From an uncultured Ruminiclostridium sp. (lineage in GTDB: Bacteria; Bacillota; Clostridia; Oscillospirales; Ruminococcaceae), in contig CANRFO010000015.1 in the NCBI GenBank assembly GCA_947629925.1, forward strand, positions 1 through 60,432: 60,432 bases of DNA, read 5' to 3'. Below are positions 44,950 to 52,885 of this stretch, piece after piece. Within the stretch, counting starts at the first letter, position 1. Each line of letters begins with the position of its first letter. Under the pieces are notes generated by a model, which saw only the letters and a program-made list of their open reading frames with translations, did no database searches and had not been told where the DNA came from. The translations under genes were made by a program, and so were the position numbers.

Positions 44950-45032
44950 GTCCGGCGCAACCGGACCAGCCTCCCTCGATGTGAGAAACCCTATTCCCAC
45001 AAAAGCTTATTTTTTTGCACAAAAAAATAAGC
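44950..45032 (-). promoter_or_regulatory. Two hairpins in rpmG leader
   Basis: GCTTATTTTTTT/AAAAAAATAAGC with loop GTGC (45032-45005) starts about 12 bases into the transcript and is followed by TTTT. GTCCGG/CCGGAC with loop TTGCG (44966-44950) stands 11 bases before the SD. Function unknown; the first could be an early attenuator. Confidence 0.45.
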
Positions 45033-45050
45033 CCCTAATGAGGTACTATA

Positions 45051-45079
45051 AGTATAGCACATCACAAGGCGCTTGTCAA
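45051..45079 (-). promoter_or_regulatory. Sigma-A promoter of rpmG-secE-nusG-rplKA
   Basis: TTGACA (45079-45074), 17-bp spacer, TATACT (45056-45051) on the minus strand. It sits 26 bp beyond the corA stop. Confidence 0.9.
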
Positions 45080-45105
45080 TACATTTTGTAAATTTTTTCA
45101 GAAAA

Positions 45106-46074
45106 TTATTTATAAAATTTGCTTTTTGAAAGTATAATTCCTGCAAGCAATGCAAGAATAGCTGAAATTATCAGAGGGACATATATACTATCAGCATAAG
45201 GAAGTCCGTTTACATTCATTCCGTAAAAACTGAAAACAATAGTCGGGATCTCCATAACGATAGTTATAATAGTAAGGACTTTCATTACCATATTAAGGTT
45301 ATTTGAAATAATGCTTGAAAAAACATCCATCGTATTTGACAGAATATTTGAATATATGTTAGTCATTTCAATCGCCTGCTTGACCTCTATAAGTACGTCT
45401 TCAAGCAAGTCCTGATCCTCATCATACAGTTTTATTACACGACCGCGAAGTATTTTTTCCAGAACTGTTTCAGTGGATTTCAAAGAAGTTGAAAAATATA
45501 CAAGAGATTTTTCAAGATCCAAAAGCTGGATGATCTCTTTATTTTTCATTGACTTGTGGCTTTGGCTTTCGACATAATTACTTATTTTATCTATCTGTTT
45601 CAGATATTGCAGGTATTTTCCTGCGATTCTGAGAAGCATGCAGAAAATAAACTGCGTCTTGAACTGAGTTTTTATGTTTTTTACAACATTATTTGCAAAC
45701 TCGTCGATTATAGAATTAGGTTTAAGGCTTACAGTCACTACGTTACAATTTGTAAGTATTATACTCATAGGAACAGTATAATAAGAAATAGTATCGTCAT
45801 CAGACCTTGATTTTCTTCTCTTTGAAGTCTGAGGCTCAGGCTTTTCGGCAACAGGATAGTCTAAAACTATCAAAGTCTGCCCTTCCTCGTTTTCAATACG
45901 AGATGTTTCCTCTTCGTCCAAGGCGGATCGTATAAAATCTCTGTCGATACTGAGTTCAGATTCAAGCATTGATATTTCCGCTTCAGTAGGCGCGACGGCA
46001 GAAACCCAACATCCTGCTTCCAGCGTTTCTATCTCAATGATAGCATTGCCTTCGGTTTTGTAAAACTTCAGCAT
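45106..46074 (-). CDS. corA: CorA family divalent metal (Mg2+) transporter
   Basis: 322 residues. A long cytoplasmic funnel domain is followed by two C-terminal helices with the YGMN selectivity motif (about residue 281) before the LPYADS-like loop. CorA channels admit Mg2+ and some Co2+/Ni2+. An insert KRRKSRSDDDT (about 83-95) is basic/acidic and unusual. The SD is inside a hairpin 2 bases upstream of the ATG; see the leader features. Preceded on the same strand by queH, but with its own promoter. Confidence 0.93.
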   Translation of the reverse strand: MLKFYKTEGNAIIEIETLEAGCWVSAVAPTEAEISMLESELSIDRDFIRSALDEEETSRIENEEGQTLIVLDYPVAEKPEPQTSKRRKSRSDDDTISYYTVPMSIILTNCNVVTVSLKPNSIIDEFANNVVKNIKTQFKTQFIFCMLLRIAGKYLQYLKQIDKISNYVESQSHKSMKNKEIIQLLDLEKSLVYFSTSLKSTETVLEKILRGRVIKLYDEDQDLLEDVLIEVKQAIEMTNIYSNILSNTMDVFSSIISNNLNMVMKVLTIITIVMEIPTIVFSFYGMNVNGLPYADSIYVPLIISAILALLAGIILSKSKFYK

Positions 46075-46076
46075 GT

Positions 46077-46121
46077 GTTCCCCTTCCTCAGGGGAACAAC
46101 AACAGAAATGCCTTTCCCCTG
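46077..46121 (-). promoter_or_regulatory. Mutually exclusive hairpins controlling the corA SD
   Basis: On the minus strand: segment A CAGGGGAA (46121-46114), segment B GTTCCCCTG (46097-46089), segment C GGGGAAC (46083-46077). A pairs with B over 8 bp; B pairs with C over 7 bp. B:C buries AGGAAGGGG, the corA SD; A:B frees it. Both helices are seen directly, and the switch function is inferred. It does not resemble the M-box or ydaO riboswitch as I know them. Confidence 0.6.
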
Positions 46122-46124
46122 CGA

Positions 46125-46169
46125 TTATTTTATTTTAATGCAACTATGCCCGCACGGGTCAGCTTTCAT
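46125..46169 (-). CDS. 14-residue leader peptide upstream of corA
   Basis: ATG 46169 reads MKADPCGHSCIKIK and stops with TAA at 46127-46125. SD AAGGAAGG (46186-46179) is 9 bases upstream. The stop is four bases before segment A of the corA switch, so a ribosome at the end of this ORF would cover A and let B:C form. The Asp-Pro pair and two Cys around a His are suggestive of a sensor peptide; I know of no described family. Confidence 0.55.
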   Translation of the reverse strand: MKADPCGHSCIKIK

Positions 46170-46213
46170 TTCAGTATACCTTCCTTATAAAAATATTACT
46201 TTACTAAATTATA

Positions 46214-46242
46214 ATTATAACATAATCTTGTCCGACTTTCAA
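46214..46242 (-). promoter_or_regulatory. Sigma-A promoter of corA
   Basis: TTGAAA (46242-46237), 17-bp spacer, TATAAT (46219-46214) on the minus strand. The predicted leader is about 133 bases, long enough for the peptide and the switch. Confidence 0.85.
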
Positions 46243-46257
46243 TAGAAAAAGAAAAAT

Positions 46258-46878
46258 TTAACCTGTAAATTTCATTTTTTCGGAAATCATTTTGCTGTAT
46301 ATACACCCGCAATAATTCTGACGATAAAGATTATATTCACGCGAAAGCTCTATTGAACGTTTGTATCCGTTTTTCTTCTTAAAATCGGAATAAAGATACT
46401 TTATGTTATATTCTTTTTCTAGCTCTTCACCGATCTCATTAAGTTTTTCGGCGTTTTTATGCGGGCTTATCGATAACGTTGTAGTAAAATAATCAAATCC
46501 TTTTTCAGCAGCAATTTTTGCCGCTTCCTCCATTCTGAGTCTGTAACATCTGAAGCAACGTTCTCCGCCTTCAGGAACATTCTCTAATCCTTTAGCAATA
46601 TTATCAAATTTTTCAGGTTCATATGTTCCGCCAAGAAAGTTTATTTCGTGACTCAAAGGCATTTCGGAAATAAGTCTTCTTAACTCGGAAATTCTTTTCT
46701 CATATTCACTCAAAGGTGATATATTAGGATTATAATAAAAAACAGTAATATCAAAAAAATTATCAAGATATTCAAGTACATAGCTGCTGCAAGGAGCGCA
46801 GCAAGCATGAAGCAGAAGCGTTTTTCTTTCGCTTAATCCTTCTATAATCTCATCAAGTTTTCTTTGATAGTTGATCAT
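46258..46878 (-). CDS. queH: Epoxyqueuosine reductase QueH
   Basis: 206 residues. Cys motifs HACCAPC (24-30), ERCFRCYRLR (about 106) and QNYCGC (about 192) ligate the 4Fe-4S cluster and a further metal of QueH, the non-cobalamin enzyme for the last step of tRNA queuosine synthesis. It lies 16 bp downstream of tex. Confidence 0.93.
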   Translation of the reverse strand: MINYQRKLDEIIEGLSERKTLLLHACCAPCSSYVLEYLDNFFDITVFYYNPNISPLSEYEKRISELRRLISEMPLSHEINFLGGTYEPEKFDNIAKGLENVPEGGERCFRCYRLRMEEAAKIAAEKGFDYFTTTLSISPHKNAEKLNEIGEELEKEYNIKYLYSDFKKKNGYKRSIELSREYNLYRQNYCGCIYSKMISEKMKFTG

Positions 46879-46894
46879 ATATATTTGTTCCTTT

Positions 46895-49042
46895 TCAGTT
46901 CAATCCTTTCATTGTCAGTGAAATTCTATTTTTCTTTATATCGACATCCAAAACTTTTACATTCACCACATCGCCGACTTTGACAACATCAAGCGGGTGT
47001 TTTATATATCTGTCGGAAAGCTGAGAAATATGCACAAGCCCATCCTGATGTACACCAATGTCAACAAATACACCGAAATCTGTTACATTTCTTACCGTTC
47101 CTTTAAGTTCCATTCCTGCTTTTAAACTGTTTATATCCATGACATCTGTTCTGAGAAGCGGCGCAGGGAGCTCATCTCTTGGGTCACGCCCGGGTTTTTC
47201 AAGTTCGCTGACAATATCATTTAATGTTATTTCTCCAACTCCCAGTTGAGAAGCGAGTGACTTAGTACCGATTTCTGAAACTGTTTTTCCTATGCCGACA
47301 TAACCTCCATTTTTCAGGTCAGCAAGCTTAAATCCGCATAAATCCAAAATCTGCTTTGCATAAGAATAACTCTCAGGGTGAACCGCAGTGTTATCAAGAG
47401 GATTACTTCCTCCGTGTACACGAAGGAATCCTGCACATTGTTCATACGCTTTTTTACCGAGCTTTGATACCTTTAAAAGCTCTTTTCTGTCCTTAAATGC
47501 TCCGTTCTCTTCACGATAAGCAACAATATTTTTAGCTACTGACCCGTTTATGCCTGCAACGTAACTTAAAAGGGAGCATGAAGCGGTATTTACATCTACG
47601 CCTACACTATTTACGCAATTTTCAAGGACACCGCCAAGCGCTTCCGACAACTGATTCTTAGGCATGTCATGCTGATATTGACCTACTCCAATTGCCTTCG
47701 GGTCTATTTTCACAAGCTCGGAAAGAGGATCCTGAAGCCGTCTGGCAATAGAAACAGCGCTTCGCAGCGAAACATCATACTGTGGAAATTCTTCAGCAGC
47801 CAACTTGCTTGCCGAATAGACACTGGCACCCGCTTCTGATACAACCATGTATTTTACGGGAGAATCAAGCTCTTTTATCAAATCTGCTACAAAACATTCG
47901 CTTTCATGACTTGCAGTACCGTTTCCAATAGCTATTACAGACACATTGTATTTTTTTATAAGATATTTCAGCTTTGCTTTTGCTTCTTCTGTTTTATTCT
48001 GCGGTGGTGTAGGATATACCACGGCGGTATCCAGTACCTTTCCTATCTCATCTATTACAGCTATTTTGCAGCCTGTACGGTACGCAGGATCAAGCCCCAT
48101 CGTCACAGAATTTTTGACGGGAGGCTGCATAAGAAGCTGAAAAAGGTTGTCCTGAAAAACTTTTATAGCGGCTTTACAACTTTTTTCCGTTAGTTCAGAA
48201 CGTAAGCGCCTTTCAAGAGAAGGGTGGATAAGCCTCGAATAAGCGTCTTCAGCCGATGATCTGACGATATTTCCACATTCGTTTTTCGCCTTTATATATC
48301 TGTGTGAAATAACTTTCAAAGCATCCTCTTCAGGAAAATCAACAGATATTTTAAGATACTCTTCCCTTTCACCTCTGTCCAGAGCCAAAATACGATGTGA
48401 AGGTATTTTTGACGCACTTTCCGTGTAATCATAATAATTTGAGTATACAGATTCTTTTTGATCATCAGAAGCCTTTGAAACGATCACACCTCGGCTTGAA
48501 TAAAGTTCAAAAAGTTCTTTCCTTATTTCAGGATCATCGGAAATCAATTCGGCTATAATATCCATAGCTCCTTGTATTGCTTCTTCCGATGAAGTTATGC
48601 CTTTTTCCTCATCAATATATTTTGCCGCTTCCAAATATGGACTTGCAAGGGTTTGTTCCATAATAAAATCGGCAAGAGGCTGTAATCCCTTTTCTTTTGC
48701 AACAATAGCGCGGGTTTTTCTTTTAGGTTTGAAAGGTCTGTATATATCTTCAACCTCAGCAAGAGTAATCGCATTTTGTAATGAAACAGAAATTTCTTCC
48801 GTCATATTTCCGCTTGTTTCTATACTGTCAAAAACCTCTTTTTTTCTCTGTTCAAGATTTCTCAGATATGACAGTCTTTCGTCAAGCTCGCGTAAAAGCT
48901 GGTCGTCAAGCGCTCCCGTAGCCTCTTTTCTGTATCTTGCTATAAAAGGGATCGTGTTTCCGTCATCAATAAGCGCGACTGTGTTATCTACCTGTTCCTT
49001 GCGGATATTAAACTCTTCCGCTAATTGTTTGTTTATATCCAT
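46895..49042 (-). CDS. tex: Tex family RNA-binding transcription accessory protein
   Basis: 715 residues, full length. Order: N-terminal Tex domains (QVDNTVALIDDGNTIPFIARYRKEATGALDD), YqgF-like RNase H fold (LDPAYRTGCKIAVID), helix-hairpin-helix (NTASCSLLSYVAGINGSVAKNIV) and C-terminal S1 domain (about 640-712, GTVRNVTDFGVFVDIGVHQDGLVH). Tex binds nucleic acid and affects transcription. The upstream phosphatase gene is 18 bp away. Confidence 0.96.
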   Translation of the reverse strand: MDINKQLAEEFNIRKEQVDNTVALIDDGNTIPFIARYRKEATGALDDQLLRELDERLSYLRNLEQRKKEVFDSIETSGNMTEEISVSLQNAITLAEVEDIYRPFKPKRKTRAIVAKEKGLQPLADFIMEQTLASPYLEAAKYIDEEKGITSSEEAIQGAMDIIAELISDDPEIRKELFELYSSRGVIVSKASDDQKESVYSNYYDYTESASKIPSHRILALDRGEREEYLKISVDFPEEDALKVISHRYIKAKNECGNIVRSSAEDAYSRLIHPSLERRLRSELTEKSCKAAIKVFQDNLFQLLMQPPVKNSVTMGLDPAYRTGCKIAVIDEIGKVLDTAVVYPTPPQNKTEEAKAKLKYLIKKYNVSVIAIGNGTASHESECFVADLIKELDSPVKYMVVSEAGASVYSASKLAAEEFPQYDVSLRSAVSIARRLQDPLSELVKIDPKAIGVGQYQHDMPKNQLSEALGGVLENCVNSVGVDVNTASCSLLSYVAGINGSVAKNIVAYREENGAFKDRKELLKVSKLGKKAYEQCAGFLRVHGGSNPLDNTAVHPESYSYAKQILDLCGFKLADLKNGGYVGIGKTVSEIGTKSLASQLGVGEITLNDIVSELEKPGRDPRDELPAPLLRTDVMDINSLKAGMELKGTVRNVTDFGVFVDIGVHQDGLVHISQLSDRYIKHPLDVVKVGDVVNVKVLDVDIKKNRISLTMKGLN

Positions 49043-49060
49043 ATTTTTTACTCCGTTTGA

Positions 49061-49669
49061 TCAAAATAATTTTCCGATAATTTCAAATACAGGACCCTTT
49101 TGCCATAAAAAGGTTGAAAGATTTATCATAAAGCCTTCACCCTGATCAAGTGCAAAATCGGATGGTCTCCCTTTAGGAAGGCCATATCCTGCAAGAAGGT
49201 TCATGATAACGCCTGCATGCGTTATGACAGCCGCTCGGTATATATGCTCCTTCATCATGTCCATAAATACCTCGCCCAGACCGTCTATACACCTTAAAGT
49301 AAAATCTCCGAATGATTCCCCTCCAGGAGCTTTGGCGTCATATCCGCCTTTTATCCATTCCAAATATTCAGGAACATCTTTAAGCTCGTCCGGCGTTTTT
49401 CCCTCAAACTCTCCAAAATCACATTCACAAAGATTTTCTATCTGTTTAATATATCTGTCGGGATAAATGATCTCAGCTGTTTCAAGGCAGCGCTTCAGCG
49501 GACTTGAATATACCTTCTGAACATCAGGATAAAGCTCATCATGAGCCATTCGGGAAATAGCGGCATATCCTTCGTCACAAAGAGGAAGATCGGTAAAACC
49601 TATATATTTACCATCAATATTTCCCTGCGTTATACCGTGCCTTATAAGAAAAATTGTGTAGTTCTGCAT
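49061..49669 (-). CDS. Histidine phosphatase family protein
   Basis: 202 residues. The phosphohistidine motif LIRHGITQGN (about 7-16), a second ITHAGVI His (about 149) and the ECDFGEFEGKTPDEL block are those of the phosphoglycerate-mutase-like superfamily (CobC/GpmB/PhoE type). Substrate undetermined. First in the run phosphatase-tex-queH; SD GGGAGAG. Confidence 0.85.
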   Translation of the reverse strand: MQNYTIFLIRHGITQGNIDGKYIGFTDLPLCDEGYAAISRMAHDELYPDVQKVYSSPLKRCLETAEIIYPDRYIKQIENLCECDFGEFEGKTPDELKDVPEYLEWIKGGYDAKAPGGESFGDFTLRCIDGLGEVFMDMMKEHIYRAAVITHAGVIMNLLAGYGLPKGRPSDFALDQGEGFMINLSTFLWQKGPVFEIIGKLF

Positions 49670-49728
49670 CAGAATAAAACTCTCCCTTCACAATTAAATT
49701 TGCCGTGATAAAACGGCGGTTAAATAAT

Positions 49729-49757
49729 TACTATATAATTTTTGTAAAAAATGTCAA
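49729..49757 (-). promoter_or_regulatory. Sigma-A promoter of phosphatase-tex-queH
   Basis: TTGACA (49757-49752), 17-bp spacer, TATAGT (49734-49729). Its -35 directly abuts that of the divergent XRE promoter. Confidence 0.82.
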
Positions 49758-49786
49758 TTTACAATTTGATATATATTTAATATAAT
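49758..49786 (+). promoter_or_regulatory. Sigma-A promoter of the XRE regulator
   Basis: TTTACA (49758-49763), 17-bp spacer, TATAAT (49781-49786). Back to back with the phosphatase promoter with zero bases between the -35 boxes. Confidence 0.82.
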
Positions 49787-49827
49787 ATACTCTACGGATA
49801 TTACTAAATTAAAGAGGCAAATTATAA

Positions 49828-50496
49828 ATGAACAGTGATTTTCCCAGAGTCCTCACTCTGCTGAGGAAAGAAAGAAAAATAAGCCAGAAGAAGGCCGCTG
49901 AAGACCTTGGAGTTGCACAAGCGCTGTTATCCCACTATGAAAAGGGCAAGCGGGAATGCGGGCTTGATTTTTTGATAAAGGCATCAGATTATTATAATGT
50001 TTCTACCGACTATCTTCTCGGAAGATCCCCTGTAAGTAACGGCGCTGTAATTTCAAACACAGACATAAGTGAATCAACAGCTCCTGAAAAAGCAAGAAAC
50101 CTAAGCCCTGATGAACTTTCCGCTGCTTTTGCAAAAAAGCTTCTTACAAACAGTATCGATGTAATATATTCGCTTATAGCAAAAACAAAAAACGCCGTGC
50201 TTACAGACAAGATACACAATATCTTTTCGTATTCGGTATACAGAGCTTTCAGAATAATTTACAGAAGCAATCCGAACAATGATAAAAATATCTTTAAAAT
50301 ACCTGAAGAAAACGCTTATCACCTTGTATCAGCCGTAGAATCAATAGCTGTATCTGACGCTATTTCCGCTTTATCATCTGCTTCAGAAAAAGCACCCGCA
50401 ATCAGCAGATCAATGCTTGAAAATGAATACGGAAAAAACGCTTCTGTTCTGCTTAATACCGTTATGAATTGTGAAAAACAAATCGAAAAGTTATAA
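49828..50496 (+). CDS. XRE family transcriptional regulator
   Basis: 222 residues. An N-terminal HTH (about 7-62): LTLLRKERKISQKKAAEDLGVAQALLSHYEKGKRECGLDFLIKAS-like, read in parts. Then an unassigned helical C-terminal domain (residues 80-222) with no known motif. The stand-alone arrangement and divergent promoter suggest autoregulation or control of the phosphatase gene. Targets unknown. Confidence 0.88.
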   Translation: MNSDFPRVLTLLRKERKISQKKAAEDLGVAQALLSHYEKGKRECGLDFLIKASDYYNVSTDYLLGRSPVSNGAVISNTDISESTAPEKARNLSPDELSAAFAKKLLTNSIDVIYSLIAKTKNAVLTDKIHNIFSYSVYRAFRIIYRSNPNNDKNIFKIPEENAYHLVSAVESIAVSDAISALSSASEKAPAISRSMLENEYGKNASVLLNTVMNCEKQIEKL

Positions 50497-50510
50497 TTTT
50501 CAAATTCTGA

Positions 50511-50536
50511 ATGACCGCTTCGAGCGGTCATTTTTA
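50511..50536 (+). terminator. Intrinsic terminator after the XRE gene
   Basis: ATGACCGCT/AGCGGTCAT with a tight loop, then TTTTTATTT. Confidence 0.9.
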
Positions 50537-50652
50537 TTTCAGGCTGTATCAAGAGGTGTGTCCATTCAAAAAAGAATTTGTATAATCTGACATGCCTGTT
50601 TCTCCCCTATAAACAGAATCATAAAACTTTACTTTCATGAGAATATACTGCT

Positions 50653-52083
50653 TTACTTATTTTTTTCCATTACCTGTTTAACCATTTTTATAAATGCACG
50701 ATAATTCACTAAAACCACAAACAGGAAAATTACCGCGAGCAAGGAATAGAACAAAACCTCATTTGAAACAAAGAAAATGACAGCTCCCATGGCAAGAAGC
50801 GATACTGTATTGATTATCAGCTTCTTCAGCTTAAGATCCATATAAACGGTTTTTCGCGTATCCCGCGCTCTTATCGCAAACACGGCGAAAAAGCTGATAA
50901 ACGTCGCTATTGCCGCGCCGTTATTGTGAATGACAGGGATTAGCAAGGCGTTGAAAGAAATGTTCAGTACTGCACCTATCGTTGCGGTGACCATAGAACG
51001 TTTCGACTGTTTTGAGGCCACATAAATACTGCCCATAAATGTTCCGAAACAACTGTATACTACCGCAAGTACCAAGAAAGGCGTGTATATGTATGCAATA
51101 TGGAATGCAGGGTCACAAAGTATAGCAATAGCGGGTTTTATCAAAAGCAGCATTGCCGCCCCTACCACAAAGATAAACGACTGAAACGCGCTGAAAACAT
51201 CAGAATAAAATTTCGCGATCGTTCTTGAATTCTTCTCGCTTATGGCAGACATATTCCACGCCTGAGAAAAAATTCCTGACAAAAGAGCTATCATATTTGG
51301 GAGCTTATAAGCTGCATTATATATTCCGCTCTCGCCAAAGTCTAACATAACGGATACGAAAAATGTATCGGATACGTTTATTATCCACCACATAACGTTA
51401 GTCGGAACCATGGGAATGGCAAAACGTATCATTGCGCTTCGGATTTCCTTATCAATGCCGAAAAGAATGAAATAATCCTTTAATTTTCCCATAAAAGTAA
51501 GGAAAATCACTGAGCAGACATCAGCACAGATAACAGAAAGAAGATAACCGACATTGCCGAGATTAAATCCGAGAAGAAACAGGAAATTAAAAAGAATATT
51601 CACAATTGTAGTAAAAATTCCGTCTACGGCATACAGCTTTACATTCCCGTTTGAGCGGACAAAAAGTGCGCAGGTGCTTTTAAGGCTGCCTGTAAATACA
51701 TATAGAACAGTTATCCATGAATACTCGTTTAAAAGCGCAATAACATTTACATCAGGGAACCAGCCTGCCACAACATGCATAATCGGTACAAAAACTATAC
51801 AAAGTAATGTGCCTGCAACAGTCACCTTGAGTCCTATGGAAAAAACCTGAGAATTATTGTAAGCTTTATCCAGACCAAAACGTATTATTGATTCACCTAT
51901 GGAAATAGTAGCAAACGCCATTAAAAGCGTAGCTGTATTTATTATGGTATTTATCTCACCGTAGCCTTCTTTTCCAAGCATGCTCTGATAAAATCCCATA
52001 AGAAGAACTACAAGGAGCTTTGAACCGAATTGACCTAATGCAAGTATAATGGTGTTGGACGCCAAAGTTTTGTATCTATTCAA
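50653..52083 (-). CDS. Oligosaccharide flippase, Wzx-like (MOP superfamily)
   Basis: 476 residues, about 12-14 helices, start LASNTIILALGQFGSKLLVVLLMGFY. It matches polysaccharide-export flippases that move lipid-linked sugars. It starts with TTG; the SD AAAGGTGG stands 12 bases upstream, rather far. A 7-codon GTG frame overlapping the start (GTGGTGAACGTC...) may couple translation. No glycosyltransferase genes are nearby, so the substrate is open. Confidence 0.85.
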   Translation of the reverse strand: MNRYKTLASNTIILALGQFGSKLLVVLLMGFYQSMLGKEGYGEINTIINTATLLMAFATISIGESIIRFGLDKAYNNSQVFSIGLKVTVAGTLLCIVFVPIMHVVAGWFPDVNVIALLNEYSWITVLYVFTGSLKSTCALFVRSNGNVKLYAVDGIFTTIVNILFNFLFLLGFNLGNVGYLLSVICADVCSVIFLTFMGKLKDYFILFGIDKEIRSAMIRFAIPMVPTNVMWWIINVSDTFFVSVMLDFGESGIYNAAYKLPNMIALLSGIFSQAWNMSAISEKNSRTIAKFYSDVFSAFQSFIFVVGAAMLLLIKPAIAILCDPAFHIAYIYTPFLVLAVVYSCFGTFMGSIYVASKQSKRSMVTATIGAVLNISFNALLIPVIHNNGAAIATFISFFAVFAIRARDTRKTVYMDLKLKKLIINTVSLLAMGAVIFFVSNEVLFYSLLAVIFLFVVLVNYRAFIKMVKQVMEKNK

Positions 52084-52118
52084 TTTTGACGTTCACCACC
52101 TTTCGTTTTTATAAAAAT

Positions 52119-52571
52119 TTATTTTCTTAATGCTTGAAAAAATTTGGTCAAAATCTCACTGCACTCTTTTTCAAGAATACGGCTTCTGACCATCGGAGAA
52201 TGATTGAACGGAAGCTCAAATAAGTTTATAACGGAGGAGCAAGCTCCGCCTTTTTCATCAAAAGCACCATATACAACGCGTTTTATCCGTGAATTTATAA
52301 TTGCGCCCGCACACATGGGACAAGGCTCCAATGTAACATAAAGAGTACATTCAGACAAACGCCAGCTTCCCAGTTTTTTTGCTGCGCTTTCTATCGCAAT
52401 TATTTCAGCATGAGCTGTGGGTGAATTATCAGTTTCACGCCTGTTATATCCTTCGGCTATAATTTCACCGTTTTTATCGGTTATTACAGCTCCGACAGGA
52501 CACTCACCCAATTCAAAAGCTTTTTCTGCCTGTTCAAGAGCTTTAAGCATCATTTCCTCATCAAAAAGCAT
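52119..52571 (-). CDS. tadA: tRNA-specific adenosine deaminase TadA
   Basis: 150 residues from ATG 52571 (MLFDEEMMLKAL), with SD AGAGGTGA; an upstream start would cross the promoter. Zinc site HAE (54-56) and PCPMC (83-87). It converts A34 to inosine in tRNA-Arg(ACG). 35 bp before the flippase start. Confidence 0.95.
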   Translation of the reverse strand: MLFDEEMMLKALEQAEKAFELGECPVGAVITDKNGEIIAEGYNRRETDNSPTAHAEIIAIESAAKKLGSWRLSECTLYVTLEPCPMCAGAIINSRIKRVVYGAFDEKGGACSSVINLFELPFNHSPMVRSRILEKECSEILTKFFQALRK

Positions 52572-52593
52572 CTTATTCACCTCTAACTTATTG

Positions 52594-52622
52594 ATTATAC
52601 TATATATAAAAAAAAATTTCAA
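52594..52622 (-). promoter_or_regulatory. Sigma-A promoter of tadA
   Basis: TTGAAA (52622-52617), 17-bp spacer and TATAAT (52599-52594). Within the AT-rich intergenic 52572-52885. Confidence 0.8.
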
Positions 52623-52885
52623 GCGATTTTTAATGTATTGTTTTTATCGAAAGAATAACAACTGATAAATGCTTTATTTTCAACGATTTAACTTTTAATA
52701 AATGAATAATGCCTCAAAATTGTTCATATTTTAAATCTATATGTACATTAAATCAAAAATAAAAAATATGCCTTGACAATTTTAGCCGATTACTTTATAA
52801 TTAAATAGGTAATTTTTTTATTGCGTTAAATCAACGCAAAATATAAGAGCCGTTAAACGGTGTATTTTATTGGAGGCATACTAAA
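52623..52885. other. AT-rich intergenic with serC leader
   Basis: Between tadA and serC. From 52623 to about 52770 I see only AT-rich sequence. The serC promoter follows, and its leader holds hairpin TTGCGTT/AACGCAA (52821-52839) and a small CCGTT/AACGG repeat (52850-52860) before SD TTGGAGG. It also marks the composition change described in findings. Confidence 0.5.
52773..52801 (+). promoter_or_regulatory. Sigma-A promoter of serC-serA
   Basis: Consensus TTGACA (52773-52778), 17-bp spacer and consensus TATAAT (52796-52801). Leader of about 77 bases. Confidence 0.92.

Noticed and set aside
45088-45110. CodY-like AATTTT...AAAATT near the corA stop
   Set aside because: Two bases too long for the consensus and located at a gene end.
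46075-46207. M-box or ydaO riboswitch before corA
   Set aside because: The known conserved cores are not visible; the leader is better explained by the peptide and switch.
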